The position numbers and the translations under genes were made by a program. Shown one piece after another: positions 26,337-33,890 of a stretch of 52,697 bases of DNA. Source of the DNA: Clostridia bacterium (GTDB taxonomy: Bacteria; Bacillota; Clostridia; Christensenellales; Borkfalkiaceae); assembly GCA_017471945.1 (NCBI GenBank), contig JAFURH010000043.1, forward strand, positions 1 through 52,697. Reading direction: 5' to 3'. The first letter of the stretch is position 1, and each line of letters begins with the position of its first letter. Below the pieces are notes generated by a model. That model was not told the origin of the DNA, made no database searches, and was given only the letters and a program-made list of their open reading frames with translations.

Positions 26337-26640
26337 TTATTTTTTAGTATAAGAGAAGAAAAAGGCGAAAGAAAACAAGTTCAAGTATACATAAACGATA
26401 GAACGGGGGTTTTGCTCAATCAATGCGAAGATCTCGTTCGGCAATATATTCGGAAGAAGAGTAAGCCAGCCTGTAATTGCGAGATACGAAACGGGGATTC
26501 TTTGCGTCCTATAAAAATTCTTTTTCAAGATAGACTTGCCGTTCTTCCAAATCGCGCAACCGCCTGTTGGTCGTATTAGAGCAGATGCCGTTTTCAATAG
26601 CGTTTATATAGTTAGCTCTCAAATAAATCTTAGATTGCAT
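26337..26640 (-). pseudogene. Remnant of a large serine recombinase C-terminus
   Basis: On the minus strand one frame reads NYINAIENGICSNTTNRRL then RDLEERQVYLEKEFL before a stop at 26509-26511. This matches the coiled-coil region of large serine recombinases (AIENGI-x-T-x-T-x-x-RL-x-x-LE). A shifted frame then reads ITGWLTLLPNILP, FALIEQNPRSIVYVYLN and FSYTKK, like the end of the same protein family (WL-x-x-F, LID-x-F-x-x-x-VYVYDD). A frameshift joins them, and no catalytic serine domain is present. It is evidence of a former integrative or transposable element here. Confidence 0.5.
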
Positions 26641-26685
26641 TATAGATTTGGTTTTATTTTACAGGTGAAAGTTTAGAGAAAAGAA

Positions 26686-26714
26686 TTGACAAGCTTTTAG
26701 AAATAAAGTATCAT
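26686..26714 (+). promoter_or_regulatory. Near-consensus sigma-A promoter, antisense to AraC gene
   Basis: TTGACA (26686-26691), a 17-bp spacer and TATCAT (26709-26714) form the best sigma-A promoter match I found in the window. It points rightward into the 3' end of the minus-strand AraC-family gene (stop at 26766), with no plus-strand gene before 27916. It could drive an antisense or small RNA, or be left over from the mobile element. Confidence 0.55.
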
Positions 26715-26727
26715 ATTTTCTTATTCC

Positions 26728-26756
26728 CGCTTTTTAAAAACCTTTCGGAAAAAGCG
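26728..26756. terminator. Stem-loop beyond the AraC gene stop
   Basis: CGCTTTTT (26728-26735) pairs with AAAAAGCG (26749-26756) around a 13-base loop, 10 bases beyond the regulator's stop codon on the minus strand. No clear T run follows on either strand, so termination strength is uncertain. On the plus strand it would lie at the 5' end of any transcript from the promoter at 26686. Confidence 0.4.
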
Positions 26757-26765
26757 TAAAATCGT

Positions 26766-27647
26766 TTAAAAGTTTACCTGAGGCAAGTCGCCGCGAAGGA
26801 GTAATTTTTTGTTTTTATCGTCGGAATTTTTATAAGTGCGCCGATACGTTGAAGGCGGGATACCAACTCTTTTTTTGAACGTTAAGCAAAAATACGAACG
26901 GTCTTTAAAGCCAACGGCGAAAGCGATTTCTTCAATGGTCTTATTGGTATTGGCCAATAATTTTTCTGCCTGCTGAATACGTAAAGAACAAATATATTCC
27001 ATAATAGATAAGCCCGTTCGTTTTTTAAAAAAGTGACAAAAATAATATTTGGAGAAATGAAAATGTTCTGCGATTTGCGAAATATTTTCAATGGACGCCA
27101 AATTATCGTCAATATATTTCCAAATGGATTCTATATTTTGCTCATTGCTATCCGTATCGTTTTTTTCGAGAGGGCGCGTCACGTTCTTCAACAAAGTCAA
27201 TAAAGGAACTAACTCTAACGAGGCGGACAGAAAATCTTGTTTTTGTATCGCGTTATTTACTTTAAAAAATAAGGATTTTAACTCCGGGTAGCTGCGAACT
27301 TTTTCAGAGGGTATAAATTCGCAAGAAAAGCATTGTAACAAGTCTTGCAGAAAAGTTTCGTTGAAATAGTTTTTTAAATATTCCGCGTCAAAGTTAATGA
27401 GTATACGTGAAAAAACGCTTCCTCTCGTGCCGTGCAATCTTGACGGCTTTGTCAAAGTGATGCAATCTTCTTGCAATGGATAAGACGTATTATTTGTAAA
27501 ATAGACGCGTTCTCCCTTTAATAAATAATACATTTCATAAGAGTTGTGATAATGCAAACTGACGAACGGAGAAATGATATCGGAGGTTGCGTCTGAGATA
27601 AAAGTTTCCGTCAATCCGTTGTAAAAATTTGACATAAAGTCCTCCAA
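26766..27647 (-). CDS. AraC-family transcriptional regulator (second unit)
   Basis: A 293-residue AraC-type regulator. The N-terminal cupin-like sensing region shows VSLHYHNSYEMYYLLKGER (residues ~28-47) and LTKPSRLHGTRG. The C-terminal helix-turn-helix pair starts near residue 175 (ISQIAEHFHFSKYYFCHFFKK) and ends IEEIAFAVGFKDRSYFCLTFKK..GIPPSTYRR. A GGAGGA-type ribosome site precedes the start. It is divergent from the GH94-like gene, with a duplicated regulatory region between. It probably senses a sugar and activates the second gene run. It is only distantly similar to the regulator at 606. Confidence 0.93.
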   Translation of the reverse strand: MEDFMSNFYNGLTETFISDATSDIISPFVSLHYHNSYEMYYLLKGERVYFTNNTSYPLQEDCITLTKPSRLHGTRGSVFSRILINFDAEYLKNYFNETFLQDLLQCFSCEFIPSEKVRSYPELKSLFFKVNNAIQKQDFLSASLELVPLLTLLKNVTRPLEKNDTDSNEQNIESIWKYIDDNLASIENISQIAEHFHFSKYYFCHFFKKRTGLSIMEYICSLRIQQAEKLLANTNKTIEEIAFAVGFKDRSYFCLTFKKRVGIPPSTYRRTYKNSDDKNKKLLLRGDLPQVNF

Positions 27648-27650
27648 AAC

Positions 27651-27742
27651 AAAAATATCATAGCAATATATTACACCTTTTTAAATAAAAAAGCAACTGT
27701 TTATATAGACAAAAGATAAAAAAGATGTTAATATTGTACTGT
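27651..27742. repeat. Duplicated regulatory block, copy 1
   Basis: A 92-bp block that recurs 128 bp further on with 68 of 92 identical bases and no gaps. Conservation is concentrated in AGCAATATATTACAC, TTATATAGA and AAAGATGTTAATATT; the stretches between them have diverged. It lies directly upstream of the minus-strand AraC gene. This pattern suggests preserved protein-binding sites, possibly for the AraC regulator. Confidence 0.7.
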
Positions 27743-27778
27743 GCAATAAATAAAAATTGCTCATAAGATTGCCGAAAT

Positions 27779-27870
27779 AAAAATATTACAGCAATATATT
27801 ACACGTTTTCGGTGAGGAGAGCAATGATTTATATAGAAAGCAAGTCGGAAAGATGTTAATATTATATTGT
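27779..27870. repeat. Duplicated regulatory block, copy 2
   Basis: Second copy of the 92-bp block, ending 45 bases before the GH94-like start codon. It is preceded by a small palindrome (GCAAT...ATTGC, 27743-27760). With copy 1 it may give one operator set per divergent gene. No consensus -35/-10 pair for the plus-strand gene is evident, as usual for AraC-activated promoters. Confidence 0.7.
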
Positions 27871-27915
27871 AATCGCGCAAAGGTTAAAATAACGTATTTT
27901 TAAGGAGTAAGAAAT

Positions 27916-30225
27916 ATGCAAAATTATTTTGATGACAAAAATAGAGAATTTGTCATTGCGGATATGTATCCTCGTAGACCGTGGCTCAATTATCTTTGGA
28001 ATGATCAAACGGTCAGTAGTGTTAATCAATTTGGGTTTGGAAATTCTTTCAGTATGTTATCCAATCGTCGGAGAAATATTGAAAATGGGGAAAGACACGT
28101 ATACATAAAGGACCGAAAAAGCGGAGAATATTATTCGGCAAATAGAAATTTTGATAAATTGCCGTTTGATAAGCACGAATGTCACGTGGGCTTGGGGTAT
28201 CAAAAAATTATTAGCGAATATAACGGTATTCGTACGGAATTTATTATTACCTTACCTAAGGGAGGTTGCGCCTTACAGTTTGATATCAAAGTCGAAAATA
28301 TTTCCGAGGAAGAGAAAGAAATCGACGTGTATTTCTATAATCAACCGTTGCCTTCCTTAAGTTATGAAGCGTACGGCGTTGCGGATTACGACGAAGAGTT
28401 GCAGGGGATTTTATATTCGCATATTGGTTATCGGGTAACGATGCCGTACACGCATTTGTATTTGGCGAGCGAGAAACAAATTCATTCGTACGACGCGTGT
28501 TATAATCGCTTTTGCGGAGTATATACGACGTTGGCGAAGCCGAACGGATTAACAACGGATACGCTTGCAAATTTGGGGCTGAGCAACGATAAATACGTAG
28601 GCGTTTTTCAATACCGCTTAAGCTTGAAAAAGTCGGAAATTTTTGAAACGGTGATTGCTTGCGGCGTGGCAAGAAACAGAGAGGAATGTATCGAACTTGC
28701 CAAGCAATACGCAAACAAAAATTCTTTCGAGCAGTCTTTGCAAGATCAAAAAGATATGAATGAAGCGTATACGGATACGTTTACAATGCAGTCCGACGAC
28801 GATATTATGGACTCCCAAGTCAACGTATGGTTGAAACGTCAAATTTCTTTAGGTAAAACTTGGGGTAGAATTTACGGCAAAGGATTTCGCGATACCTTAC
28901 AGGATTTGACGGCGTTTGTATCGTTTGACCCTAAGTTTGCGCGGGAGAGATTGCTTTACATATTAAAGCATATGTTTGAGGATGGCAATACGATTCGTAT
29001 GTTCGAGCCGAATTTCCGTTATCCGTATAACGACGGCGCAACGTGGATTCCCGCCGCGATCCTCGCGTATTTGAATGAAAGCGGCGACGTTGGTGTGTTA
29101 GATGAAAAAATCCCTTATATTAAGGGAAATACCAAGGAAAATACTTCATACGTAGAAGGCGTTGTTACGTATGAAGATTATTCGAAAATTTGTACGGAAG
29201 AAACGTATAGCGTATTTGACCATTTGCAACGAGCGATGGATTATTTATACGGTTGTCGAGGAAAACGCGGGTTAATCTTGTTACACGGCGGCGACTGGAA
29301 CGACAGCTTAAACGCCGTTGGTAAATTAGGAAAAGGCGAAGGCGTTTGGTTGACGATTGCGACGGTGAAGGCGTATAACGAATTTATACAAATTTTGAAA
29401 ATCGCCAAAAAAGAGGAACGGATTTCGGAGTTTGTTTCCCGTCGAGAAGAATTGAAAGCGTGTATTATGAAGCACGGTTTTGAGAGCGACAGATTTATTT
29501 ATTGTTATAACGATTACGACGAAAAAATCGGTTCGGAAGATAGCCCCGAAGCAAAAATATTTTTAAATCCGCAAACGTGGTCGGTCCTCGGCAACGTGGC
29601 GGAGAAAGAAATATTGGAAAGCGTTATGGATTCGGTGGAAAGCAATCTTGCGTGCGATTTCGGATATATACAATGCAATCCACCTTTCACGAAAGGCAGC
29701 GACCGTATTGGGCGAGTCAGTTATTTCTTTGGTGGAAACGTGGAAAACGGCTCGGTATATAATCACGGCGTAGCCTTTAAAGCGGTTGCCGATTGTTTGC
29801 TGGGGCGCGGCGACGCGGCGTATAAAACGTTGAAACTGATACGCTACGATAATCCCAAAAACTTGAATAGCGGCGTAGAGCCGTATGCCGTTACGAATAT
29901 GTATACGGGTCCGTATAACCGTTATTTGAAAGGGTATGCGCCCGATTCTTGGATAACGGGCACGGCAGGTTGGACGTATCGTTGTATTACCGAATATTTC
30001 TGCGGCGTACAAGCGGCGTTTGAAGGTTTAAAAATTGCGCCTTGTTTACCTACGACTTGGAATAAATTGAACGTAACAAGAAAATTCCGCGGCGCAACGT
30101 ACCGTATCGCTTTTGAACGCGGGGATTGCAATAAAATACTCGTCAACGGGAAAGAGATCGTCGGGAACGTCGTTCCCTTACAAGCTGAGGGAACGGAATG
30201 TGACGTTCGGGTATATTTTCGTTAA
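27916..30225 (+). CDS. GH94-like glycoside phosphorylase
   Basis: A 769-residue protein without signal peptide. It has the layout of cellobiose/chitobiose phosphorylases: N-terminal beta-sandwich (PRRPWLNYLWND near residue 17 through ~280), an (alpha/alpha)6 barrel (FRDTLQDLTAFVSFDP, RMFEPNFRYPYNDGATW), the catalytic aspartate in LLHGGDWND (Asp460), and the terminal domain (LPTTWNKLNVTRKFRGATY). Such enzymes cut a beta-linked disaccharide with phosphate to give a sugar 1-phosphate. Length is close to the usual ~800. The sugar is not determined. First gene of the second run; ribosome site AAGGAG. Confidence 0.85.
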   Translation: MQNYFDDKNREFVIADMYPRRPWLNYLWNDQTVSSVNQFGFGNSFSMLSNRRRNIENGERHVYIKDRKSGEYYSANRNFDKLPFDKHECHVGLGYQKIISEYNGIRTEFIITLPKGGCALQFDIKVENISEEEKEIDVYFYNQPLPSLSYEAYGVADYDEELQGILYSHIGYRVTMPYTHLYLASEKQIHSYDACYNRFCGVYTTLAKPNGLTTDTLANLGLSNDKYVGVFQYRLSLKKSEIFETVIACGVARNREECIELAKQYANKNSFEQSLQDQKDMNEAYTDTFTMQSDDDIMDSQVNVWLKRQISLGKTWGRIYGKGFRDTLQDLTAFVSFDPKFARERLLYILKHMFEDGNTIRMFEPNFRYPYNDGATWIPAAILAYLNESGDVGVLDEKIPYIKGNTKENTSYVEGVVTYEDYSKICTEETYSVFDHLQRAMDYLYGCRGKRGLILLHGGDWNDSLNAVGKLGKGEGVWLTIATVKAYNEFIQILKIAKKEERISEFVSRREELKACIMKHGFESDRFIYCYNDYDEKIGSEDSPEAKIFLNPQTWSVLGNVAEKEILESVMDSVESNLACDFGYIQCNPPFTKGSDRIGRVSYFFGGNVENGSVYNHGVAFKAVADCLLGRGDAAYKTLKLIRYDNPKNLNSGVEPYAVTNMYTGPYNRYLKGYAPDSWITGTAGWTYRCITEYFCGVQAAFEGLKIAPCLPTTWNKLNVTRKFRGATYRIAFERGDCNKILVNGKEIVGNVVPLQAEGTECDVRVYFR

Positions 30226-30284
30226 TGGTTCATTGATAAACAAGCGGATAGATAAAAAGGATAAAAAAGAGAAGGAGAGCAAGA

Positions 30285-31700
30285 ATGAAAAATTTCAGTG
30301 AGGACAGAAAATCGGTATCCGATTTAAAGATTGCCTATATAGGCGGCGGCTCGCGCGGTTGGGCGTACGTATTTATGCGCGACCTTGCGTGCGAACCTAC
30401 GCTGAGCGGTACGATCGCGTTATACGATATCGATTACGAGGCGGCAAAGCAGAACGAAAAGATCGGGAATGCGTTGTACGAAAGAGAAGACGTGAAAGGG
30501 AAATGGAAATACGAAGCCAAAAAGACGATCGGCGAGGCGCTTACGGGCGCGGATTTCGTAGTGATTTCTATTTTGCCCGGTACGTTTGACGAAATGGAAA
30601 GCGACGTGCATCACCCCGAAAAATACGGCATTTATCAATCGGTCGGCGATACGACGGGGCCGGGCGGGATCGTTCGTGCGCTTCGTTGTTTGCCTATGTT
30701 TGAGGAAATTGCTTTGGCGATCAAGGAACATTGCCCCGACGCGTGGGTAATCAATTTTACCAACCCTATGACCGCTTGCGTGCGCACGCTGTATAAAACT
30801 TTCCCGAAAATCAAAGCGTTCGGGTGTTGCCACGAGGTATTCAGCACGCAGGAATTGATGCGTACGATTTTAAAAGAAAGACACGGATTGAACGCAAAGC
30901 GCGACGAAATCAAGATCAACGTGGTAGGCGTGAACCATTTTACTTGGATCACCGAAGCGCAATATAAGGAGATCGATCTGTTTGCTTTGTACGCCGACTA
31001 CGTCAAAGCGCACCCGAACGGTATCAACGCGCACGGCGACGATAATTGGGTAAATCTTCCGTTTTCGGTGACGGAGCAGGTAAAATTCGATTTATTCCGT
31101 CGTTACGGCGTGATCGCGGCGGCAGGGGATCGGCATCTTGCGGAATTTTGCCCCGGTTACTGGTACTTAAAGGATCCGGAAACGGTAAAAAAATACGGCT
31201 TTACTCTTACCTCCGTAGCGTACAGAAAAAACGAGCTTGCGGAGAGGCTGGAAACGGCAAAACAATATGAAAACGGCGAAAAAGAATTCGGTATCGTCAA
31301 GAGCTGGGAAGAAAGCGTTCGTCAGATCAAAGCGCTGTTAGGGCTTGGCGATTTCGTGACGAACGTAAATATTCCCAACGCAGGGCAAGTACCGAATAAT
31401 CCGAGAAACGCCGTAGTGGAAACGAACGCATACTTCTCGGCGGATAGCGTACGCCCCGTATTTGCGGGCGAAGTGCCCGAAACGGTAAACGCGCTCGTGA
31501 TGCGGATCATCGAAGAGCAAGAGGCTGTGGTGGAAGCCGCGCTTACGGGGAATTACGAGCTTGCGTTCCGCGTCTTCACGAACAATCCCAACGTGAATTT
31601 GCCGCTGGATAAGGCGCGAGAGCTGTTTGACGAAATGCTGGAAAATACGAAAAAGTATTTACCGTATTATGAAAAATATCAAAATTCGCGCAAAAAATAA
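30285..31700 (+). CDS. lplD: GH4 alpha-galacturonidase-like (CHEV motif)
   Basis: A 471-residue NAD-dependent GH4 hydrolase. The Rossmann glycine motif is IAYIGGGSRGWAY near residue 14, followed by DTTGPGGIVRALR, NFTNPMT, and CCHEV with Cys182-His183-Glu184-Val185, then VGVNHF. GH4 enzymes use NAD, a divalent metal and a redox-assisted elimination mechanism. The Cys-His-Glu-Val motif is described for the alpha-galacturonidase subgroup typified by Bacillus subtilis LplD, distinct from CHSV alpha-galactosidases and CDMP 6-phospho-glucosidases. It thus probably releases galacturonate from imported pectin-derived oligomers. Symbol given by motif; not verified by alignment. Ribosome site AAGGAG; the esterase gene starts 9 bases after its stop. 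Confidence 0.8.
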   Translation: MKNFSEDRKSVSDLKIAYIGGGSRGWAYVFMRDLACEPTLSGTIALYDIDYEAAKQNEKIGNALYEREDVKGKWKYEAKKTIGEALTGADFVVISILPGTFDEMESDVHHPEKYGIYQSVGDTTGPGGIVRALRCLPMFEEIALAIKEHCPDAWVINFTNPMTACVRTLYKTFPKIKAFGCCHEVFSTQELMRTILKERHGLNAKRDEIKINVVGVNHFTWITEAQYKEIDLFALYADYVKAHPNGINAHGDDNWVNLPFSVTEQVKFDLFRRYGVIAAAGDRHLAEFCPGYWYLKDPETVKKYGFTLTSVAYRKNELAERLETAKQYENGEKEFGIVKSWEESVRQIKALLGLGDFVTNVNIPNAGQVPNNPRNAVVETNAYFSADSVRPVFAGEVPETVNALVMRIIEEQEAVVEAALTGNYELAFRVFTNNPNVNLPLDKARELFDEMLENTKKYLPYYEKYQNSRKK

Positions 31701-31709
31701 GGAGAAAAA

Positions 31710-32741
31710 ATGATGAGAGAAATAAAGGGCGATTTGTGTCACGAACAGTTAGTTAAAAGGATGAAACAAGCGCTTGCATTTGATGAAAATCGCAATTATA
31801 ACGAATGGAAAGCGACAGTTAAAGAAAAACTGATAGAACTCTTGGGGATGAGAGAAATTCAAAAAAATGCGTGTCCCTTGAATATGGAAATCGAAAGCGA
31901 AGAGCAAAAAGACGGCTATAAACAAATCCGCTTTACGTTTGAAAGCGAAAAGGACTGTTTCGTTCCTTGTTATTTGCTGATTCCCGATACGGGCAAGGAA
32001 AAATATCCCGTAGCGATCGTTTTGCAGGGGCATTATAACGGCGGCGTATACGGCTCGTTGGGCGAAATCCGCAACGAACACGATAAGTCGTATCAACCGC
32101 GAGGCGCTTTTGCCGTACAGGCGGTAAAACAAGGCTATATCGCCTTAGCGATCGAACAACGGGCAATGGGCGAAAGAAAAACCAGACACCATCCGTTTGA
32201 TCCATTTGGCTGTACGCACTCGACGATGATGGCGTTTGAGTTGGGCAGAACGACGATAGGCGAAAGAGTTTGGGACGCACAACGGGCAATCGATTTGCTT
32301 TTCAATTTCCCGCAAGCGGATACGGAAAAAATTGCGGTAACGGGAAATTCGGGCGGAGGCACGGCGTCGTATTATATCGCTTGTTTGGAAGAACGGGTAA
32401 AGCTTGCCGTACCCTCTTGTGCGTTCTGTTCGTATGAAACTTCTATATTGCGTATGCATCATTGTCCTTGTAATTACGTTCCGAGCATTTATAAATGGTT
32501 TGAAATGCAAGATCTTGCGTGCCTGATAGCCCCGAGAAAGCTGGCGATCGTGGCGGGGAAAGAGGACGGGATATTCCCTATGAGCGGCGTTAAAACGGGC
32601 TTTGAAACGGTGCAAAAAATTTACGCAAAAGAAAATGCGGCGGAGAATTGCAGACTCGTAGAAACCCCCAAGGGGCATTGGTGGTGCGAGGATATCGTTT
32701 GGGATACGATAAAAGAAGAAAGCGAAAAGCTCGGTTGGTGA
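31710..32741 (+). CDS. Alpha/beta-hydrolase esterase (acetyl-esterase-like), copy 2
   Basis: A 343-residue paralogue of the protein at 21138. It has YPVAIVLQGHYNGG, the nucleophile elbow GNSGGG (Ser214), GKEDGIFPMSG with the likely acid, and the C-terminal histidine in TPKGHWWCED. No signal peptide. It would de-esterify imported oligosaccharides, for example acetylated or methylated galacturonides given the neighbouring GH4 gene (inference). Two adjacent ATG codons follow AAGGAG; either could start it. Followed by a CapA-family gene, so the esterase/CapA partnership appears twice in the window. Confidence 0.82.
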   Translation: MMREIKGDLCHEQLVKRMKQALAFDENRNYNEWKATVKEKLIELLGMREIQKNACPLNMEIESEEQKDGYKQIRFTFESEKDCFVPCYLLIPDTGKEKYPVAIVLQGHYNGGVYGSLGEIRNEHDKSYQPRGAFAVQAVKQGYIALAIEQRAMGERKTRHHPFDPFGCTHSTMMAFELGRTTIGERVWDAQRAIDLLFNFPQADTEKIAVTGNSGGGTASYYIACLEERVKLAVPSCAFCSYETSILRMHHCPCNYVPSIYKWFEMQDLACLIAPRKLAIVAGKEDGIFPMSGVKTGFETVQKIYAKENAAENCRLVETPKGHWWCEDIVWDTIKEESEKLGW

Positions 32742-32761
32742 AATAAAACGGGGAAAACGTT

Positions 32762-33856
32762 ATGAAAATTCTGATAGCGGCGGACCTTGTTCCCAAAAAG
32801 GAAGAAGTAAACGAATTGTTTATAAAAGGCGACGTGAAAACGTTGTTTAACGGAGTTGCCGAGCTTGCGGAAAACGCAGACCGATTTATCGTGAATTTGG
32901 AATGTGCGCTCACGAATGAAGAAGGCACGATCAAAAAATTCGGTTCTTGCTTGAAAGCAGACCCCAAGTGCGCGGAAACGCTTAAAAAAGTCGGCATTAC
33001 CGACGTTGCGTTGGCGAATAATCACGTGTTTGATTTCGGTAAAAAGGGTTTGCTTGACACGATGGCAAATCTTGAACGCGTAGGGTTGCCGTATATGGGC
33101 GTCGGGGAAAACGATACCCAGTCGAGGAAAATTTACTACGTAGAACAAGACGGAAAGAAAATCGCGGTGGTAAACGTTTGCGAACACGAATATTCGTACG
33201 CTTTACCCGATCGTATCGGCGCAAATGCTTACGATCCGTATTTGACGATGCAGGATATCCGCGAGGCGAAAAAGAACGCCGATTTTGTGATCGTGATTTA
33301 TCACGGCGGGAAAGAACATTGTCGTTATCCTTCGCCCAGACTTCGGAATTTATGCCGTGAAATGGCGTATTGCGGCGCGAACGCAGTTATTACGCAACAC
33401 AGCCATTGTATCGGTTGCTATGAGGAATTTGAAGGAACGCACATTCTTTACGGACAGGGCAATTTCCATTTCTGTTGGGAGAACGAAACGGAGATGTGGA
33501 ATACTTCTTTGCTCGTAGAATTGACAATAGACGAAAGCGTGAAAATAAACTTTATTCCGCTGGTAACGACGGGAAACAATCTCGGGATAGACCTTGCGAA
33601 AGGCGAAAGACGCGAACGGATCCTGCGCGAATTTGAAGCCCGTAACGCAGAGCTGAAAAACGGCAAATGGAAAGAGGGGTGGCACGACTTTTGTCAAAAG
33701 TTCGCAGGTATGTATAGAGGCGCGTTAAAGGGCTTGGCTACGCCCGAAACCACGGAAGAACAAACGCAGCTGTTCGCGCACTATCTCGATTGCGAGGCGC
33801 ATACGGACGTTTGGCGGGAGCTGTATCCCACGTGGAATCAGACGAATGAAAAATAA
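32762..33856 (+). CDS. CapA-family metallophosphoesterase-like protein, copy 2
   Basis: A 364-residue soluble CapA-family protein, paralogous to 24404. Motifs: AADLVPKK at the start, VNLECAL, ALANNHVFDFGKKG, VNVCEHEYSYA, IVIYHGGKEHCRYPSPRLRN, TQHSHCIGCYE and YGQGNFHF. Both copies share the unusual CEHEY and YPSPR/IPSPR stretches, which suggests a common specialised role. No signal peptide or membrane helix. The ribosome site is weak (CGGGGAAAA). It is placed between the esterase and the GH20-like gene. Confidence 0.8.
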   Translation: MKILIAADLVPKKEEVNELFIKGDVKTLFNGVAELAENADRFIVNLECALTNEEGTIKKFGSCLKADPKCAETLKKVGITDVALANNHVFDFGKKGLLDTMANLERVGLPYMGVGENDTQSRKIYYVEQDGKKIAVVNVCEHEYSYALPDRIGANAYDPYLTMQDIREAKKNADFVIVIYHGGKEHCRYPSPRLRNLCREMAYCGANAVITQHSHCIGCYEEFEGTHILYGQGNFHFCWENETEMWNTSLLVELTIDESVKINFIPLVTTGNNLGIDLAKGERRERILREFEARNAELKNGKWKEGWHDFCQKFAGMYRGALKGLATPETTEEQTQLFAHYLDCEAHTDVWRELYPTWNQTNEK

Positions 33857-33890
33857 CGACCGTAAGTAAACGAAAAAGGAGGGGAAAACC

